64,000 nt of DNA from Methylosinus sp. Sm6 (GCF_019802345.1 NZ_JAINDZ010000006.1:100888-164887), one strand, 5' to 3'. Shown: positions 7,515-17,447, counted from the first letter of the stretch. Made by a program: numbers and translations. The notes: generated from the letters alone by a model not told the origin.

Positions 7515-10500
7515 AGATAGTCCCTCGGCGCGCGCGGCTCGCCGCGGCGCAGGATCGAATAGAGGAGCGGCACGAACAGCAGAGTCGAGCAGGTGCCGAA
7601 GGCGATTCCGCCCATGACCGCGCGCGCCAGCACGGCGTTCGGCTCGGAGCCGTCGCCGAGCGCGAGCGACATCGGCAAGAGGCCGACGAACATCGCCGCG
7701 GCGGTCATGAGGACGGGACGAATGCGGGTCATGCCGGCGAGATAGGCCGCCTCCTCGGCCGAAGCGCCGGTCTCCTCGCGATGCTCGCGGGCGAAGGTGA
7801 CGAGCAGGATCGAATTGGCCGAGGCGACGCCGACCGACATGATGGCGCCCATCAGCGACGGAATGGAGAAGGTCGTGCCGGTGACATAGAGGCTGAACAC
7901 GATGCCGCAGAAGGCGATCGGCAGCGCCAGGATCACGACGAAAGGATCGCCCCAGCTCTGGAAGTTCACCACCATGAGAAGATAGACGAAGGCCATGGAG
8001 GCGATGAGGCCGAGGCCGATGCGGCGGAACGCGAGATTCTTGCTCTCGATCTGGCCGCGCAGGACAATCATATTGCCGGGCTTGAGCTCGCCCTCCAGCT
8101 CGGCGACCACTTTTCGAAGATCGCGCTCGATGGCGCCGAGATCGCGATCCTGCAGATTGGCGTAGATGTCATAGGTCGGCTGCGTGTTGGAGTGGTTGAC
8201 GACGGTCTGCTCTATGCCGCGCCGCCATTGGGCGAGATTGGTCAAGAGATCGACCTGCGCCGTCGGCGCGTTGGTCACGGCCGAGACCGGCGTGTTGGCG
8301 AAAGCGTCGAGCGTGGCGATGCGATATTCCGGCGTCTGCACAGAGACCTGATAGGGGATGCCGGATTTCGGATCGGTCCAGAAATTGGGCGAGACCTGGA
8401 AGGAGGAGGAGAGCGACACATTGACGTTGCTCGCCACCTGCTGCGTGCTGGCGCCGAGCTGCAGCGCGCGCCAGCGGTCGATGTCGACGAAGAATTCGGG
8501 CGCGTCGAGGATCTGGTGAATATGCGCGTCGACGACGCCCTTCACGCCTTTGACGCGCTCCAGCAGCTTTTGCGCGACAATCTGATTGCCCTCCGCGTCG
8601 CGGCCGACGATGCGCAGAGCGATCGGCGAGGGCAGACCGAAGTTCAGGATCTGCGTGACGATGTCGGAAGCCTGGAAATAGAAGGTCGCCTCGGGGAAGC
8701 GCTGCGGCAGGATCTCCCGCATCTTCTTCATATAGCCGGCGGTCGGCGCATGCCCTGCGTGCAGCGACATCATGATCTGCCCATCGAAATAGGCGACGAC
8801 CGTTCCGTCGGTGAAAGCGAAATTATAGGTGATCTGCGGCAGGCCGATATTGTCGATGAGCAGCGCGAGATCATGTTCGGGCACGATCTCGCGGATCGCA
8901 TTTTCCACCTTTTGGAAGAACAGCTCCGTATCCTCGATGCGCAGGCCCGGACGCGCGCGCACATGCAGCGTCATCTGACCCGCGTCGATCTGCGGATAGT
9001 AATCCTCGCCGACATTCACGAACAGCGCGCCGCCGAGCGCGAGAACGCCGACGATGAAGACGAACGCCTGCGCCCTGCGGCGCAGAACGGCGGCGAGCAG
9101 CAGGCCATATTGGGCCCGCATGCGCTCGAAGGCGTGCTCGAAGGCGAGCTGCACGCGGGCGAGGCCGCCGGCCACTCCGGCGCGGCGCGCGTCCCCTTCC
9201 AGCTCGCGGCCGTGATGCTCATGCGCGAGCAGCTGATCCATCAGGATCGGCGTCAGCGTGCGCGAGAAGAAATAGGAGGCGAGCATGGCGAAGACGACGG
9301 CCAGCGCCTGCGGCGTGAACAGATAGCGGGCGACGTCGGTGAGGAACAGCACCGAGACGAAAGCGGCGCAGATGGCGAGCGTCGAGATCAGCGCCGGCTT
9401 GGCGATGCCGGACGCGCCCTCCGCCACCGCATGGCGGAACTCCTTGCCCTCCTCGAACAGTCGGTAGGTGTTCTCGATGGCGACCGTCGCGTCGTCGACC
9501 AATATGCCGACGGCGAGGGCGAGCCCGCCGAGCGTCATGATGTTGATCGTATGGCCGAGCGCGCTCAGCACGGCGAGCGAGACGAGGATCGACAGCGGAA
9601 TCGAGATGATGACGATCAGCGTCGAGCGCCAGGACCCGAGGAACAAGAGGATCATGAGTCCGGTGAGGCCCGCCGCGATCGCGCCTTCGCGCAGCACGTC
9701 GGCGATCGCGTGGGAGACGAAGACGGACTGATCGAACAGCTCGTTGATGCGCATTTCCGGCGGAATCGCCTCGCGCAGCTTGGCGATGGCGGATTTGACG
9801 TTCTCGACGACGTCGAGCGTCGAGGCGTTGCCGTTCTTGAGCACGGTGAGCAGCACCGAGCGCACGCCGTCGACGCGAACGATGTTCTGCTGCGGCGGGC
9901 TGCCGTCGCGCACCTGGGCGAGATCGCGCAGCAGCACCGGCGCGCCGTCGGAGAATCTGACCGGAATATTGTTGAGCGTCTCCAGCGCCTCCGGCGTCGA
10001 ATTGAGCCGAACCACATATTGCAGCTCGCCGAACTTCACGAGGCCGGACGGAACGGTGACGTTCTGCGCGGTGACGGCGTTGACGATGTCGAGCGGGGTG
10101 AGGCCGCGCGCCTGCAGCTTGGCGACGTCGAGGTCGACCATGATTTGCCGCTGCTTGCCGCCCCAGGGCGTCGGCAGAGTCGCGCCGGGCGTCGCCGTCA
10201 GCGCCTGGCGGACGCGGTAGAGTCCGAAATCATAGAGCTGCTGTTCGGAAAAGCTCTTGCTCGACAGCGCGAGCTGCAGCACCGGCGCCTGCGACGCCGT
10301 GTAGCGGATCACGGTCGGCGGATTAATGCCGGGCGGCATCAGCGCGCGGATCGAGTTCATCGAGGAGACGACCTGCGCGATGGCGAGCTCGATGTTCACA
10401 TCCGGCTGGAAATAGATCTTCATCACCGAGACGCCCTGCAGCGTCTGGCTTTCCATCGTCTTGATGCCGTTGACGTTGTTGGACGTCGAATATTCCGCAT

Positions 10501-10696
10501 AAGTGGTGACGCGCTGCGCCATCTCGGTGGTCGAGAGGCCGGTGTAGGTCCAGATCACCGTCACGACCGGAATGTCGACGTTCGGAAACACGTCCTTGGG
10601 CGTCGACACGATCGCCGCGCCGCCGAGGAGCGTCGTCAAAATGGCGATGACGTAGAACGTCAGCCGGAATTTGAGCGCGTATTTGACGAGCTCCAT
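7511..10696 (-). CDS. RND efflux transporter, inner-membrane pump (HAE1-like)
   Basis: The 1061-residue proton-driven pump has the twofold RND layout. It starts with TM1 (LKFRLTFYVIAILTTLLGG), then a large porter domain and the TM2-6 bundle with the charge-relay motif (GGLALAVGILVDDATVAIENTYR). A second porter domain and a second bundle (MGAIMSVGVASANSILLVTF) follow. Substrates cannot be assigned. The gene follows marR and overlaps the adaptor gene by four bases. A 998-residue open frame on the opposite strand is a GC-bias shadow. Confidence 0.95.
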   Translation of the reverse strand: MELVKYALKFRLTFYVIAILTTLLGGAAIVSTPKDVFPNVDIPVVTVIWTYTGLSTTEMAQRVTTYAEYSTSNNVNGIKTMESQTLQGVSVMKIYFQPDVNIELAIAQVVSSMNSIRALMPPGINPPTVIRYTASQAPVLQLALSSKSFSEQQLYDFGLYRVRQALTATPGATLPTPWGGKQRQIMVDLDVAKLQARGLTPLDIVNAVTAQNVTVPSGLVKFGELQYVVRLNSTPEALETLNNIPVRFSDGAPVLLRDLAQVRDGSPPQQNIVRVDGVRSVLLTVLKNGNASTLDVVENVKSAIAKLREAIPPEMRINELFDQSVFVSHAIADVLREGAIAAGLTGLMILLFLGSWRSTLIVIISIPLSILVSLAVLSALGHTINIMTLGGLALAVGILVDDATVAIENTYRLFEEGKEFRHAVAEGASGIAKPALISTLAICAAFVSVLFLTDVARYLFTPQALAVVFAMLASYFFSRTLTPILMDQLLAHEHHGRELEGDARRAGVAGGLARVQLAFEHAFERMRAQYGLLLAAVLRRRAQAFVFIVGVLALGGALFVNVGEDYYPQIDAGQMTLHVRARPGLRIEDTELFFQKVENAIREIVPEHDLALLIDNIGLPQITYNFAFTDGTVVAYFDGQIMMSLHAGHAPTAGYMKKMREILPQRFPEATFYFQASDIVTQILNFGLPSPIALRIVGRDAEGNQIVAQKLLERVKGVKGVVDAHIHQILDAPEFFVDIDRWRALQLGASTQQVASNVNVSLSSSFQVSPNFWTDPKSGIPYQVSVQTPEYRIATLDAFANTPVSAVTNAPTAQVDLLTNLAQWRRGIEQTVVNHSNTQPTYDIYANLQDRDLGAIERDLRKVVAELEGELKPGNMIVLRGQIESKNLAFRRIGLGLIASMAFVYLLMVVNFQSWGDPFVVILALPIAFCGIVFSLYVTGTTFSIPSLMGAIMSVGVASANSILLVTFAREHREETGASAEEAAYLAGMTRIRPVLMTAAAMFVGLLPMSLALGDGSEPNAVLARAVMGGIAFGTCSTLLFVPLLYSILRRGEPRAPRDYL

Positions 10697-10826
10697 GTGG
10701 GTTCGACCTCATGGCCGGACGGCGCGGCGAGCCGCGCTCCGGCGAACCAAATCAACTCGAACATGTGCTGTTTGTGATTATTGGGGCGCCTCGTCTTCCG
10801 CGCTCGCGCCCGACCTTTTGTTCGTC

Positions 10827-11294
10827 TCATTCGGCCTTTTTCAGCCGTTTCGCGGGCGCGCTCAGCGCCTCGCTCAGATTGGCGCGCGTCGTCTCGAGCG
10901 CGCGCGTCAGGGCCGCCGTCTCTGCGTCGCCCAAGCCGGCGAGCGCTTCCCGGCGCGTCTGTTCCGAGATCGGCGCCATGGCTTCGAGCAGCGGCAGCGC
11001 GGCCTCGCGCAGATAGAGCCGCCACGCCCTCCTGTCGGTGTCGTGCGGGCGCCGCTCGACGAGTCCCTGCGCCTCGAGCCGATCGACGGTTCGCCCGAGG
11101 GTGATCGGCTCGATGTCGAGCATGTCGGCCAGGACGCACTGGCTGACGCCTTCATTGCGCGCCAGATAGGCGAGAGCCTGCCATTGCGCTCGGGTGAGGC
11201 CGAGATCGCGCGCATTCTGCTCGAACCGCTTGCGCATCAGCCGCGCCGCGTCCGACAGCAGGAAGCAGAATGTGTTGGGCGGCGGCAGGCTCAT
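10827..11294 (-). CDS. MarR-family transcriptional regulator
   Basis: The 155-residue winged-helix protein has a MarR core: LTRAQWQALAYLARNEGVSQCVLADMLDIEPITLGRTVDRLE, followed by a wing with the typical DTDRRAWRLYL. It lies 130 bases upstream of the RND pump gene on the same strand, so it is probably its repressor. An AT-rich inverted repeat (11324-11337) sits just upstream of the start and could be its operator. Confidence 0.9.
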   Translation of the reverse strand: MSLPPPNTFCFLLSDAARLMRKRFEQNARDLGLTRAQWQALAYLARNEGVSQCVLADMLDIEPITLGRTVDRLEAQGLVERRPHDTDRRAWRLYLREAALPLLEAMAPISEQTRREALAGLGDAETAALTRALETTRANLSEALSAPAKRLKKAE

Positions 11295-11323
11295 TGATCC
11301 GGCTGGTCTTAGCGGCGCTTCTC

Positions 11324-11337
11324 ATAAGTAAGCTTAT
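11324..11337. promoter_or_regulatory. Putative MarR operator (AT-rich inverted repeat)
   Basis: ATAAG-TAAG-CTTAT, with a 5-base arm on each side, lies 30-43 bases before the marR start. It stands out as AT-rich in a GC-rich background, and the position fits autoregulation. The binding assignment is inference. Confidence 0.45.
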
Positions 11338-11489
11338 TAAATGCTCGAGCGCGAGGAAAAGCAACCCCGTCGCGAGGGCTTTCCCGGATTAAAGGTTAAT
11401 CCGGCCGGGCGATGGCCGTGCGCGGTCGCGCCCTATCATTTCAACCTCATGGGGCCGCGATCGTCGCGGCCGTCGCAGGAGACGCCGCC

Positions 11490-11735
11490 ATGCGCTTGCT
11501 CTTCGGGTTCTCGCTTCTCGTTGCGATCATGGCCGCCGCGCCGGCGTCCGCGCAGGGGACGGCCAAGCAGCGCTCGGCCTGCACCAATGACGCCTATCGC
11601 TTCTGCGAGCGGTTGGTGCCCGACGCCGACGCGGTGTCGCAATGCCTCAGAGCCAATTTCGGCTCCCTCAGCCGCGCGTGCAAGGCGCAAATCCAGGGCG
11701 CGGCAAAGGGGAAGAGGCGCGGCCGCCGCCACTGA
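11490..11735 (+). CDS. Small exported Cys-containing protein (81 aa)
   Basis: A signal peptide (MRLLFGFSLLVAIMAAAPASAQ) precedes a mature part of about 60 residues with four cysteines: ACTNDAYRFCERLVPD, then VSQCLRANFGSLSRACK. This resembles the short 'cysteine-rich repeat' periplasmic proteins (AC..D..rfC...ip....v..CL......ls..C) found across Rhizobiales. The tail is strongly basic (GKRRGRRH). The longer open frame from 11412 is rejected because the signal peptide starts at 11490. Function unknown. Confidence 0.75.
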   Translation: MRLLFGFSLLVAIMAAAPASAQGTAKQRSACTNDAYRFCERLVPDADAVSQCLRANFGSLSRACKAQIQGAAKGKRRGRRH

Positions 11736-11753
11736 GCGGCGCCCGGCGAGAGA

Positions 11754-12059
11754 TCAAGAACGCCGGGCGAAGCGGCGGATGTCGACGCCGTTCTGGGCCA
11801 GCCAGCTGCGCAAGGTCGGGGAGACGGTGACGGTGCGCACGGCCGCGCCATTGACGCGGCAGGCGTTCCTCAGATCGAGGTAATGCGCGTAGATGCGACC
11901 GGCTTCCTGGTCGCCGACCACAAGGCGGACCTCGTTCAGCAGGTAATGGACTTCACTTTCGCTGTATTGCGCCACGAGCGGACAGCCGATCGTGACTTTT
12001 TCCGCGTAGGCGGGCAGCGACAGGCAGGTCGCCAGGGCCGCGAGCGCAGGGAGCTTCAT
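11754..12059 (-). CDS. Small exported hypothetical protein (101 aa)
   Basis: A signal peptide (MKLPALAALATCLSLPAYAEK) precedes a mature domain of about 80 residues with two Cys (TIGCPLV and LRNACRVNG) that could form a disulfide. I do not recognise the family. It is convergent with the 11490 gene, whose stop is 18 bases away. Confidence 0.7.
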   Translation of the reverse strand: MKLPALAALATCLSLPAYAEKVTIGCPLVAQYSESEVHYLLNEVRLVVGDQEAGRIYAHYLDLRNACRVNGAAVRTVTVSPTLRSWLAQNGVDIRRFARRS

Positions 12060-12313
12060 GCTGTTTCCTCGAAAGCTGTTGGTGTTCCTCTCCCCCCGCG
12101 CCGCGTTCGACGCTGCAGCCGCTCTCCCTCTCGCCGGTTTTCTTGTCCGAAGTTTGTCTCTTCCGCTTCAGAAAGATGGTCGCGCTCAACCGAATGTTTA
12201 CCCTTCGCGCAAATGGTGGCGAGAGTGAAACCTCGACCTCGAGATCATTCGGCAGGGTGCGAGGCCTCGTCGTGTTTTTCCGGCGCGCGCCGCCGGGCGG
12301 TTGGAGTGGCGTT

Positions 12314-13144
12314 ATGAGTTGGTCGGCTTCCGACGAAGACATTTCCGTCTATGCGAGCGGCCCGCTGCGGGCGCGGCCGCTCGGCAGCTTCGCCGCCTCT
12401 TCGATGGGTTTCGCCGCGCTTCTCGTTTTGGCCGGCGCCGGGCTCTTCCTCCGGCCGCCAGCGCTGCCGGCGATCGACGATTTTCCGACCGCCACGATAG
12501 CGCCGCCGCCGCCGGCGAGGGCTCGGGCGTCGGCGCCGGTCGCGCCCAAGGCGGCCTTCGATCTCGATGTCCCGGAGCTCGCCAAGGAGCGGGTCGTCGC
12601 CCTCGAGCCGTCGCGGCATGCGGGCGGACGGCAGGAGTCCATGACCTTCGGCGGCTTCGACGCGGGCCGCTTCTATCTGCGGATCGACATTCTCCAGCCG
12701 ACCGGCGACAAGCTCGGCAATTCCGACTTCTTCCTCGACATGGCGCGCCACGCCGCGGACGCCGGCCTCTCGGTCGTGCGGATCGCTCAGCCGATTCCGC
12801 TCTCCGGCCGCGCCGGCGCCTTCGAGGCCGCCGACATCCGCCTGTCGCAGCGCCAGGGGGAAGGCCCCGTGACGGAGCGCGGCTGCACGGCGGTGCGGCT
12901 GATCGATTCGACGCTTTCGATCGAGATCGCCGGCCTCGCCTGCGGGGCGGCCGGCCGGCCGGTCGACCGCCGCGTCGCGACCTGCCTGCTCGACCGCGTC
13001 TTCTACCTGCCGGGCGGCAAGAACGAGGGCCTGCAAAAGGCCTTCGCCAAGGCCGACGCGCCGTCCTGCTTCGCCGCGCCGGCGCAGGAGGCGAGCGCCG
13101 CGGGCGCCCGCGCGCCGGCCAAGAAGCGCGGCGCGCGTCATTGA
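12314..13144 (+). CDS. Membrane-anchored hypothetical protein (276 aa)
   Basis: A cytosolic N-terminus is followed by a single membrane span (about residues 27-47, SSMGFAALLVLAGAGLFL), a Pro/Ala-rich linker (about 60-80) and a periplasmic domain of about 180 residues with four or five Cys. Family unknown. The ATG at 12314 follows a ttGGAGtggc ribosome site, while the open frame extends upstream to 12143. The tail is Ala/Lys/Arg-rich. It may be a periplasmic scaffold, but nothing in the sequence shows a function. Confidence 0.65.
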   Translation: MSWSASDEDISVYASGPLRARPLGSFAASSMGFAALLVLAGAGLFLRPPALPAIDDFPTATIAPPPPARARASAPVAPKAAFDLDVPELAKERVVALEPSRHAGGRQESMTFGGFDAGRFYLRIDILQPTGDKLGNSDFFLDMARHAADAGLSVVRIAQPIPLSGRAGAFEAADIRLSQRQGEGPVTERGCTAVRLIDSTLSIEIAGLACGAAGRPVDRRVATCLLDRVFYLPGGKNEGLQKAFAKADAPSCFAAPAQEASAAGARAPAKKRGARH

Positions 13145-13292
13145 CGCCGCGAAATCGACGATTGCGCGCGAGCGCTTAACGTTTCGGCGGACACATTCGC
13201 CAACATCGCCGTGCGAGGCGCGCGGGCGGCGTATCGCTTCGCGCCGCGAGCGGTTATGATCCTCGACAGCGTTTCGGAACCGGGAGATGGAG

Positions 13293-13637
13293 ATGCGATT
13301 TTTCGTCAGTCTGTCGGCGGGCCTCGCCTGCCTCTGCGCCGTCGCGACGGCCGGCGACGCGCTCGCCAGGCCTCGGCGCGCCGCGGTTGTCGTCGTGTCC
13401 GATGCGCCCGTCCCCTATGTCCGCACGCCGCTCGTCGTCCCGCGCCGCAGCTGGCTCGATCCGGGGCCGGTCGTTCCGGTCGGCACGACCAATCGCTATT
13501 TTATCGAGACCACCTTTTTCGCCTATGATCCGATCGAGCGCAATCAGCCCAGCCGGTTCATGGACGATGTTCTGCCGAAGCGCTATCGGCTCGATGTCGT
13601 GCCCTATGATCCGGGCGTTTCCTTCTGGGGCCCGTGA
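13293..13637 (+). CDS. Exported hypothetical protein (114 aa)
   Basis: A signal peptide (MRFFVSLSAGLACLCAVATA, cleavage near GDALA) precedes a mature part rich in Pro, Val and Tyr with no motif I know. The ATG at 13293 is preferred over the one at 13287 because GGGAG then sits at proper spacing. Possibly an envelope protein. Confidence 0.65.
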   Translation: MRFFVSLSAGLACLCAVATAGDALARPRRAAVVVVSDAPVPYVRTPLVVPRRSWLDPGPVVPVGTTNRYFIETTFFAYDPIERNQPSRFMDDVLPKRYRLDVVPYDPGVSFWGP

Positions 13638-13793
13638 GGCCGACGCCGCTGTCGGCGTATTGTCGCATCGGGGAGATAGAGGCTCCGCCCGGATGAGCGA
13701 CGGATCTGCGCGCCGACGTGGTCGCTCGGAGGCGTGACGCGCATCGCCGGGCGAGCCTTCAGGGTCGCTTCTGCGCAGCGGAGACCGAAGCTC

Positions 13794-14801
13794 ATGAGGC
13801 TGAAGCCGCCGCGCGGCGCGATTGTAGGCGATTCGCCCTTTCTCTGGGTCCTGCGTTTCGACCCTCGAGGCGCGGCGTCGCTCGTCTCGGAAGCGAGCGC
13901 GCCGAACCTTTCCCCGGACGATGGCGGCTTCATCTGGGTGCATCTCAATGTCGCGGATCTGCGTTATCGCGACTGGGTCGCCGCGCAGCCGCAGATTCCA
14001 GACGAGGCGAAAGCGCTGCTCCTGGAGCCGGACACGCATCAGCGCCTCGCCGCCGACGAGACCGCGCTCTGGGGCGTGCTGCCCGACCGCGGCCGCGATC
14101 TCGAGCGCCCCGAGGACGTGCTGCGCCATTTGCGCATCGTCGTCACCGAGCGCGGCCTCGTCACCGCGCGCCGCTATGCCGTGCAATCGACGGCGGCGGT
14201 GCGGCAGGCGGCGCTGGACGGCGCCCGGATGAACTCGCCGCTCGATCTGTTCGAGACCTTGGTCGAAGAGACTCTCTCGACCATGGATGCGGCGATCGAT
14301 GCGCTCTTCGCCGAGTTCAACGAGATCGAGGATCGCGTGCTCGACGACGAAGCGCGCGACGAGCGCCGTCGTCTCGGCGCCTTGCGCCGGCAGACCATCA
14401 GGCTGCATCGCGAGATCGCCGACGCGCAGCGCGTCTTCGCCCGCGCCGGACAATCGGCGCGCGTCGGCGAGCCGACGCAGGCGGCGCTGCGCCGGCTTTC
14501 GCAACGGTTCGATGCTCTGCATCAGGAGCTCGAGGCGCTGCAGGCGCGCGCGCGCCTCCTGCAGGACGAGATCGTCTCCAACCTCACCGCGGAAACCAAT
14601 CGCCAGCTCTATGTGCTGACCATTCTCGGCACGCTGTTGATGCCGCCGACGCTCATCTCCGGCATCTTCGGCATGAACACGAAAAATCTGTTCTTCGCCG
14701 AGAATGAATATGGGACGCTCTATGCGGCGGCGCTCTGCGTCGCCTCGGCGGCGGCCGCTCTCTTCGCGCTCGCCTGGATTCGCAAGCGCGACTCGATGTG
14801 A
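13794..14801 (+). CDS. CorA/ZntB-family divalent metal ion transporter
   Basis: The 335-residue protein has the CorA layout: a large N-terminal cytosolic domain (SPFLWVLRFDP..., IWVHLNVAD), a long charged helix, and two C-terminal transmembrane helices. The first (LYVLTILGTLLMPPTLISGIF) ends in the GMN selectivity motif (FGMNTKN). The loop after GMN (TKNLFFAE) is unlike the Mg-type MPEL loop and closer to ZntB-like relatives, so zinc or another ion is possible. The start at 13794 is preferred because the upstream in-frame ATG would read through a repeat-like palindrome (13751-13775). Confidence 0.88.
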   Translation: MRLKPPRGAIVGDSPFLWVLRFDPRGAASLVSEASAPNLSPDDGGFIWVHLNVADLRYRDWVAAQPQIPDEAKALLLEPDTHQRLAADETALWGVLPDRGRDLERPEDVLRHLRIVVTERGLVTARRYAVQSTAAVRQAALDGARMNSPLDLFETLVEETLSTMDAAIDALFAEFNEIEDRVLDDEARDERRRLGALRRQTIRLHREIADAQRVFARAGQSARVGEPTQAALRRLSQRFDALHQELEALQARARLLQDEIVSNLTAETNRQLYVLTILGTLLMPPTLISGIFGMNTKNLFFAENEYGTLYAAALCVASAAAALFALAWIRKRDSM

Positions 14802-14805
14802 GGCG

Positions 14806-15492
14806 TCAGGCCGCGGCGAGGCTCTCGAACAAAGCGCGCCCATCCGTCCCGCCGACCAGCGGGTCGATCAGATTTTCAGGATGCGGCATGAGGCCGAGCA
14901 CATTGCGCTCGGCCGAATAAATGCCGGCGATGTCGTTGCGCGAGCCGTTGGGATTGGCGGCGCCGCCCACATGGCCCGCCGCGTCGCAATAGCGGAAGGC
15001 GACGCGCCCCTCGTCCTCGAGCCGGCGGATCGTCTCGTCATCGGCTTCGTAATTGCCTTCGCCATGGGCGATCGCCACTTCGATCGTCTGCCCCGGCGCA
15101 TAATGGCGGGTGAAGGCGGTGTCGGTTCGCTCGACGCGCAAATGCTGCATGCGGCAGACGAAGCGCAGGCCGGCGTTGCGCATCAGCACGCCCGGCAGCA
15201 GGCCGGATTCGCAGAGGATCTGAAAGCCGTTGCAGACGCCGAGCGTCAGCCCGCCGCGCGCGGCGTGGGCGCGTACCGCCTCCATCACCGGCGCGCGGCC
15301 GGCGATGGCGCCGCAGCGCAGATAATCGCCATAGGAAAAGCCGCCGGGCAGCACGACGAGATCCGTGCCGGCCGGCAGCTCATGCTCGGCGTGCCATACC
15401 ATGGCCGGCGCGCGTCCGGTCGCCTGACGTAGCGCGCGCGCCATATCGCCCTCGCGATTGGAGCCGGGGAAGACGACGACGGCGGCTTTCAT
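14806..15492 (-). CDS. purQ: Phosphoribosylformylglycinamidine synthase, glutaminase subunit PurQ
   Basis: This 228-residue class I glutamine amidotransferase supplies ammonia to PurL in purine synthesis. Nucleophile Cys lies in [12 protein letters not shown], the His-Glu pair in MPHPEN near the C-terminus, and the N-terminus ([14 protein letters not shown]) is characteristic. The start at 15492 lies 11 bases downstream of purS, and the two form the small-subunit cassette of the PurLQS complex. purL is not adjacent; a CorA-type gene converges from the left. Confidence 0.97.
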   Translation of the reverse strand: MKAAVVVFPGSNREGDMARALRQATGRAPAMVWHAEHELPAGTDLVVLPGGFSYGDYLRCGAIAGRAPVMEAVRAHAARGGLTLGVCNGFQILCESGLLPGVLMRNAGLRFVCRMQHLRVERTDTAFTRHYAPGQTIEVAIAHGEGNYEADDETIRRLEDEGRVAFRYCDAAGHVGGAANPNGSRNDIAGIYSAERNVLGLMPHPENLIDPLVGGTDGRALFESLAAA

Positions 15493-15503
15493 GCGCGGCC
15501 CCT

Positions 15504-15740
15504 TCAGATCTCGATGGCGAAGTTCTCGATGACCGTGTTGGCGAGCAGCTTTTCGCAAGCGGCTTTCAACTGCGCCTCGGCCTCGGCGCGGTCGGCCGTC
15601 TCGAGCTCGACATCGAACACCTTGCCCTGCCGCACGCCGGCGACGCCCTCGACGCCGAGCGAGCGCAGCGCGCCTTCGATGGCCTTGCCCTGCGGATCGA
15701 GCACGCCGGCCTTGAGGGTGACGATGACGCGGGCTTTCAT
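15504..15740 (-). CDS. purS: Phosphoribosylformylglycinamidine synthase subunit PurS
   Basis: The 78-residue protein begins [19 protein letters not shown] and contains the 'V.[12 protein letters not shown]' core of PurS, the dimer that bridges PurL and PurQ. It is first in the purS-purQ pair. In many alphaproteobacteria purC lies directly upstream; here a low-GC ATPase gene does. Confidence 0.96.
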   Translation of the reverse strand: MKARVIVTLKAGVLDPQGKAIEGALRSLGVEGVAGVRQGKVFDVELETADRAEAEAQLKAACEKLLANTVIENFAIEI

Positions 15741-15839
15741 GGGCTCTGGCTTTCCTCGGGGTGTGGCTCGCGCGCAGGGTTAGCGGGCGGAGGGGCGGAG
15801 CGCAAGGGCGGGGGCTGTCTGTCGGTAATCCGGAACAGC

Positions 15840-17447
15840 CTATGGTAGGTGCTTTTTGACGTTTGCTATCAAAGTTTCGAATTCAGACCGCGATACTTTC
15901 GTAGCCATCGAGATAATATCCGATCGCGCCTTTTCGACGGCTAATTCGACGGCCTCGGCGAGTTCAACAAACTCTCTGTGCTTTTCGGCAGAAGCGGCCG
16001 CTTTCAAGGCCTCAATCAACGCACCTCGAGAATCAAGCCCCCAGGATTGCACGATCGCATTCACCTCGGTGCATTCATCATCAGACGCCTTGTCTATGGC
16101 CAATCCAATTATCCATCTTTCTGGCCATTCACTGCCTGGAAGATAAAAAATTCGTGTCGCGGCCCAGTCAGCAATATCGTTTTTTTCTGATTTAGTGCTT
16201 GCTTCGCAATAGCTCTCTATATTTCTTAATGCATTTAACTTAAATTTAGACTGGTCTCCATCCAATATGCAAATACATTTGTTAGCATTCTCAAGATACC
16301 GTGACGCCATCTGCCTCATTACTGCCGAGTGGGAGCCGATCGCTTTCACTCGAGAGCGGTGACGAATTTCAAAAGGCAAAGCCGCTTGAAGCACTTCTCT
16401 CGCGAGTCCATCTTCTACAAAAATTTCAAGCTCAAATGAATCGGGCTTTCCCATTTTTCCGCACGCATAGTCGGCAGAGATGCCCTTTGTAATAAGAGTT
16501 CGGCTCTCTCGACATTCAACGTGAAATCTAGCTTCAGATGGGAGGCTTCTCAGAATTGCATGAGAGTGCGTCGAGCATATAATTTGACATTTAAGCTCAA
16601 GACAGCATATCTTGAGCTGCTCAATCAGCCGCTCTTGCGCGCGCTCATGTAAGCCTAACTCAATCTCATCTATCACCAACAGTGTGCCTGGCCCGTCTTG
16701 AAAAAGCGCTGTAAATATTTCGAAAATAGCACTCTCACCTGCACCCATATTGAAGCCAGAATACGAAATACCTCCAGATGAAGCAAAAGGCAGGGAGTAC
16801 TTCGTGTGCTCGAACGAGTCGAAATCCGTGTAATCCTTACCGATGATACGGCCTGCAATTTTTGCAATTTTATTGCGCGCTTGTTCATCTAACTTTCCAG
16901 GCCTGAAGCGGCTCCGATACGACCTATGAACGCTACGTTCGTAATGAGGCACAACTCTTTGTACACCGAAGTATATTACATTTCTTTTTACTCTATCATC
17001 GTAGTCGTTCCATTTTCCGCCTTTCTTTTTCCTCCTGCTCTGATATCCGATCCCAGGCTCGTAGTTCCTCCACCTGTCGTGACGTATGCCGTAATGAAGC
17101 GTAATACCTTCGACTGGGGCCTCTTTTGTCGACTGAACGAAAAAGTCCTGAAATGTGTAGTAATTCTGTGTCCGCAATGGAGGAATAAAACCACCTTTTG
17201 TATTATGAAACGCACAAGCTGCAAGCGCCAAAATTGTCGATTTTCCGGATCCGTTTGCGCCGGAGAGAGCCGAAATCGGATATTCAAAAGACATATAAAA
17301 ATTCGTTACTCCTCGCACGCTTCCTCGCTTTAACTCGATTGAGACGAGTGTTGCACGAGTGTTATCGTTTTTGAACCACTTCATGTTGGCCTTATCAATT
17401 TGCGAAACACCGTACGTCATGGCGCGCCTAGCCTTCGATCCAAGCAA
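15840..17447 (-). CDS. OLD-like AAA ATPase with C-terminal TOPRIM-like region, low-GC island
   Basis: The 535-residue protein has an ABC/SMC-type ATPase head: Walker [10 protein letters not shown] (63-71), a signature-like MGAGESA (234-240), Walker B LLVIDE (256-261) and a switch histidine in STHSHAIL (292-299). After it a TOPRIM-like pattern appears: an acidic [11 protein letters not shown] (343-353) and CILDGDQ (393-399, DxD). This is the layout of OLD-family ATPase-nucleases, which include GajA of Gabija and relatives of PARIS. No helicase or second subunit is adjacent. Base composition is much lower in GC than both sides (20 G/C of 60 at 16201-16260), which implies acquisition by transfer. 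An antiphage role is inference. An internal ATG (codon 10 or 22) could be the true start. Confidence 0.8.
   Translation of the reverse strand: MLGSKARRAMTYGVSQIDKANMKWFKNDNTRATLVSIELKRGSVRGVTNFYMSFEYPISALSGANGSGKSTILALAACAFHNTKGGFIPPLRTQNYYTFQDFFVQSTKEAPVEGITLHYGIRHDRWRNYEPGIGYQSRRKKKGGKWNDYDDRVKRNVIYFGVQRVVPHYERSVHRSYRSRFRPGKLDEQARNKIAKIAGRIIGKDYTDFDSFEHTKYSLPFASSGGISYSGFNMGAGESAIFEIFTALFQDGPGTLLVIDEIELGLHERAQERLIEQLKICCLELKCQIICSTHSHAILRSLPSEARFHVECRESRTLITKGISADYACGKMGKPDSFELEIFVEDGLAREVLQAALPFEIRHRSRVKAIGSHSAVMRQMASRYLENANKCICILDGDQSKFKLNALRNIESYCEASTKSEKNDIADWAATRIFYLPGSEWPERWIIGLAIDKASDDECTEVNAIVQSWGLDSRGALIEALKAAASAEKHREFVELAEAVELAVEKARSDIISMATKVSRSEFETLIANVKKHLP

Noticed and set aside
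7781..10777. A 998-residue open frame antisense to the RND pump gene
   Set aside because: High GC gives long antisense frames. The translation is rich in Arg, Asp and His with no domain, while the opposite frame is a full RND pump.
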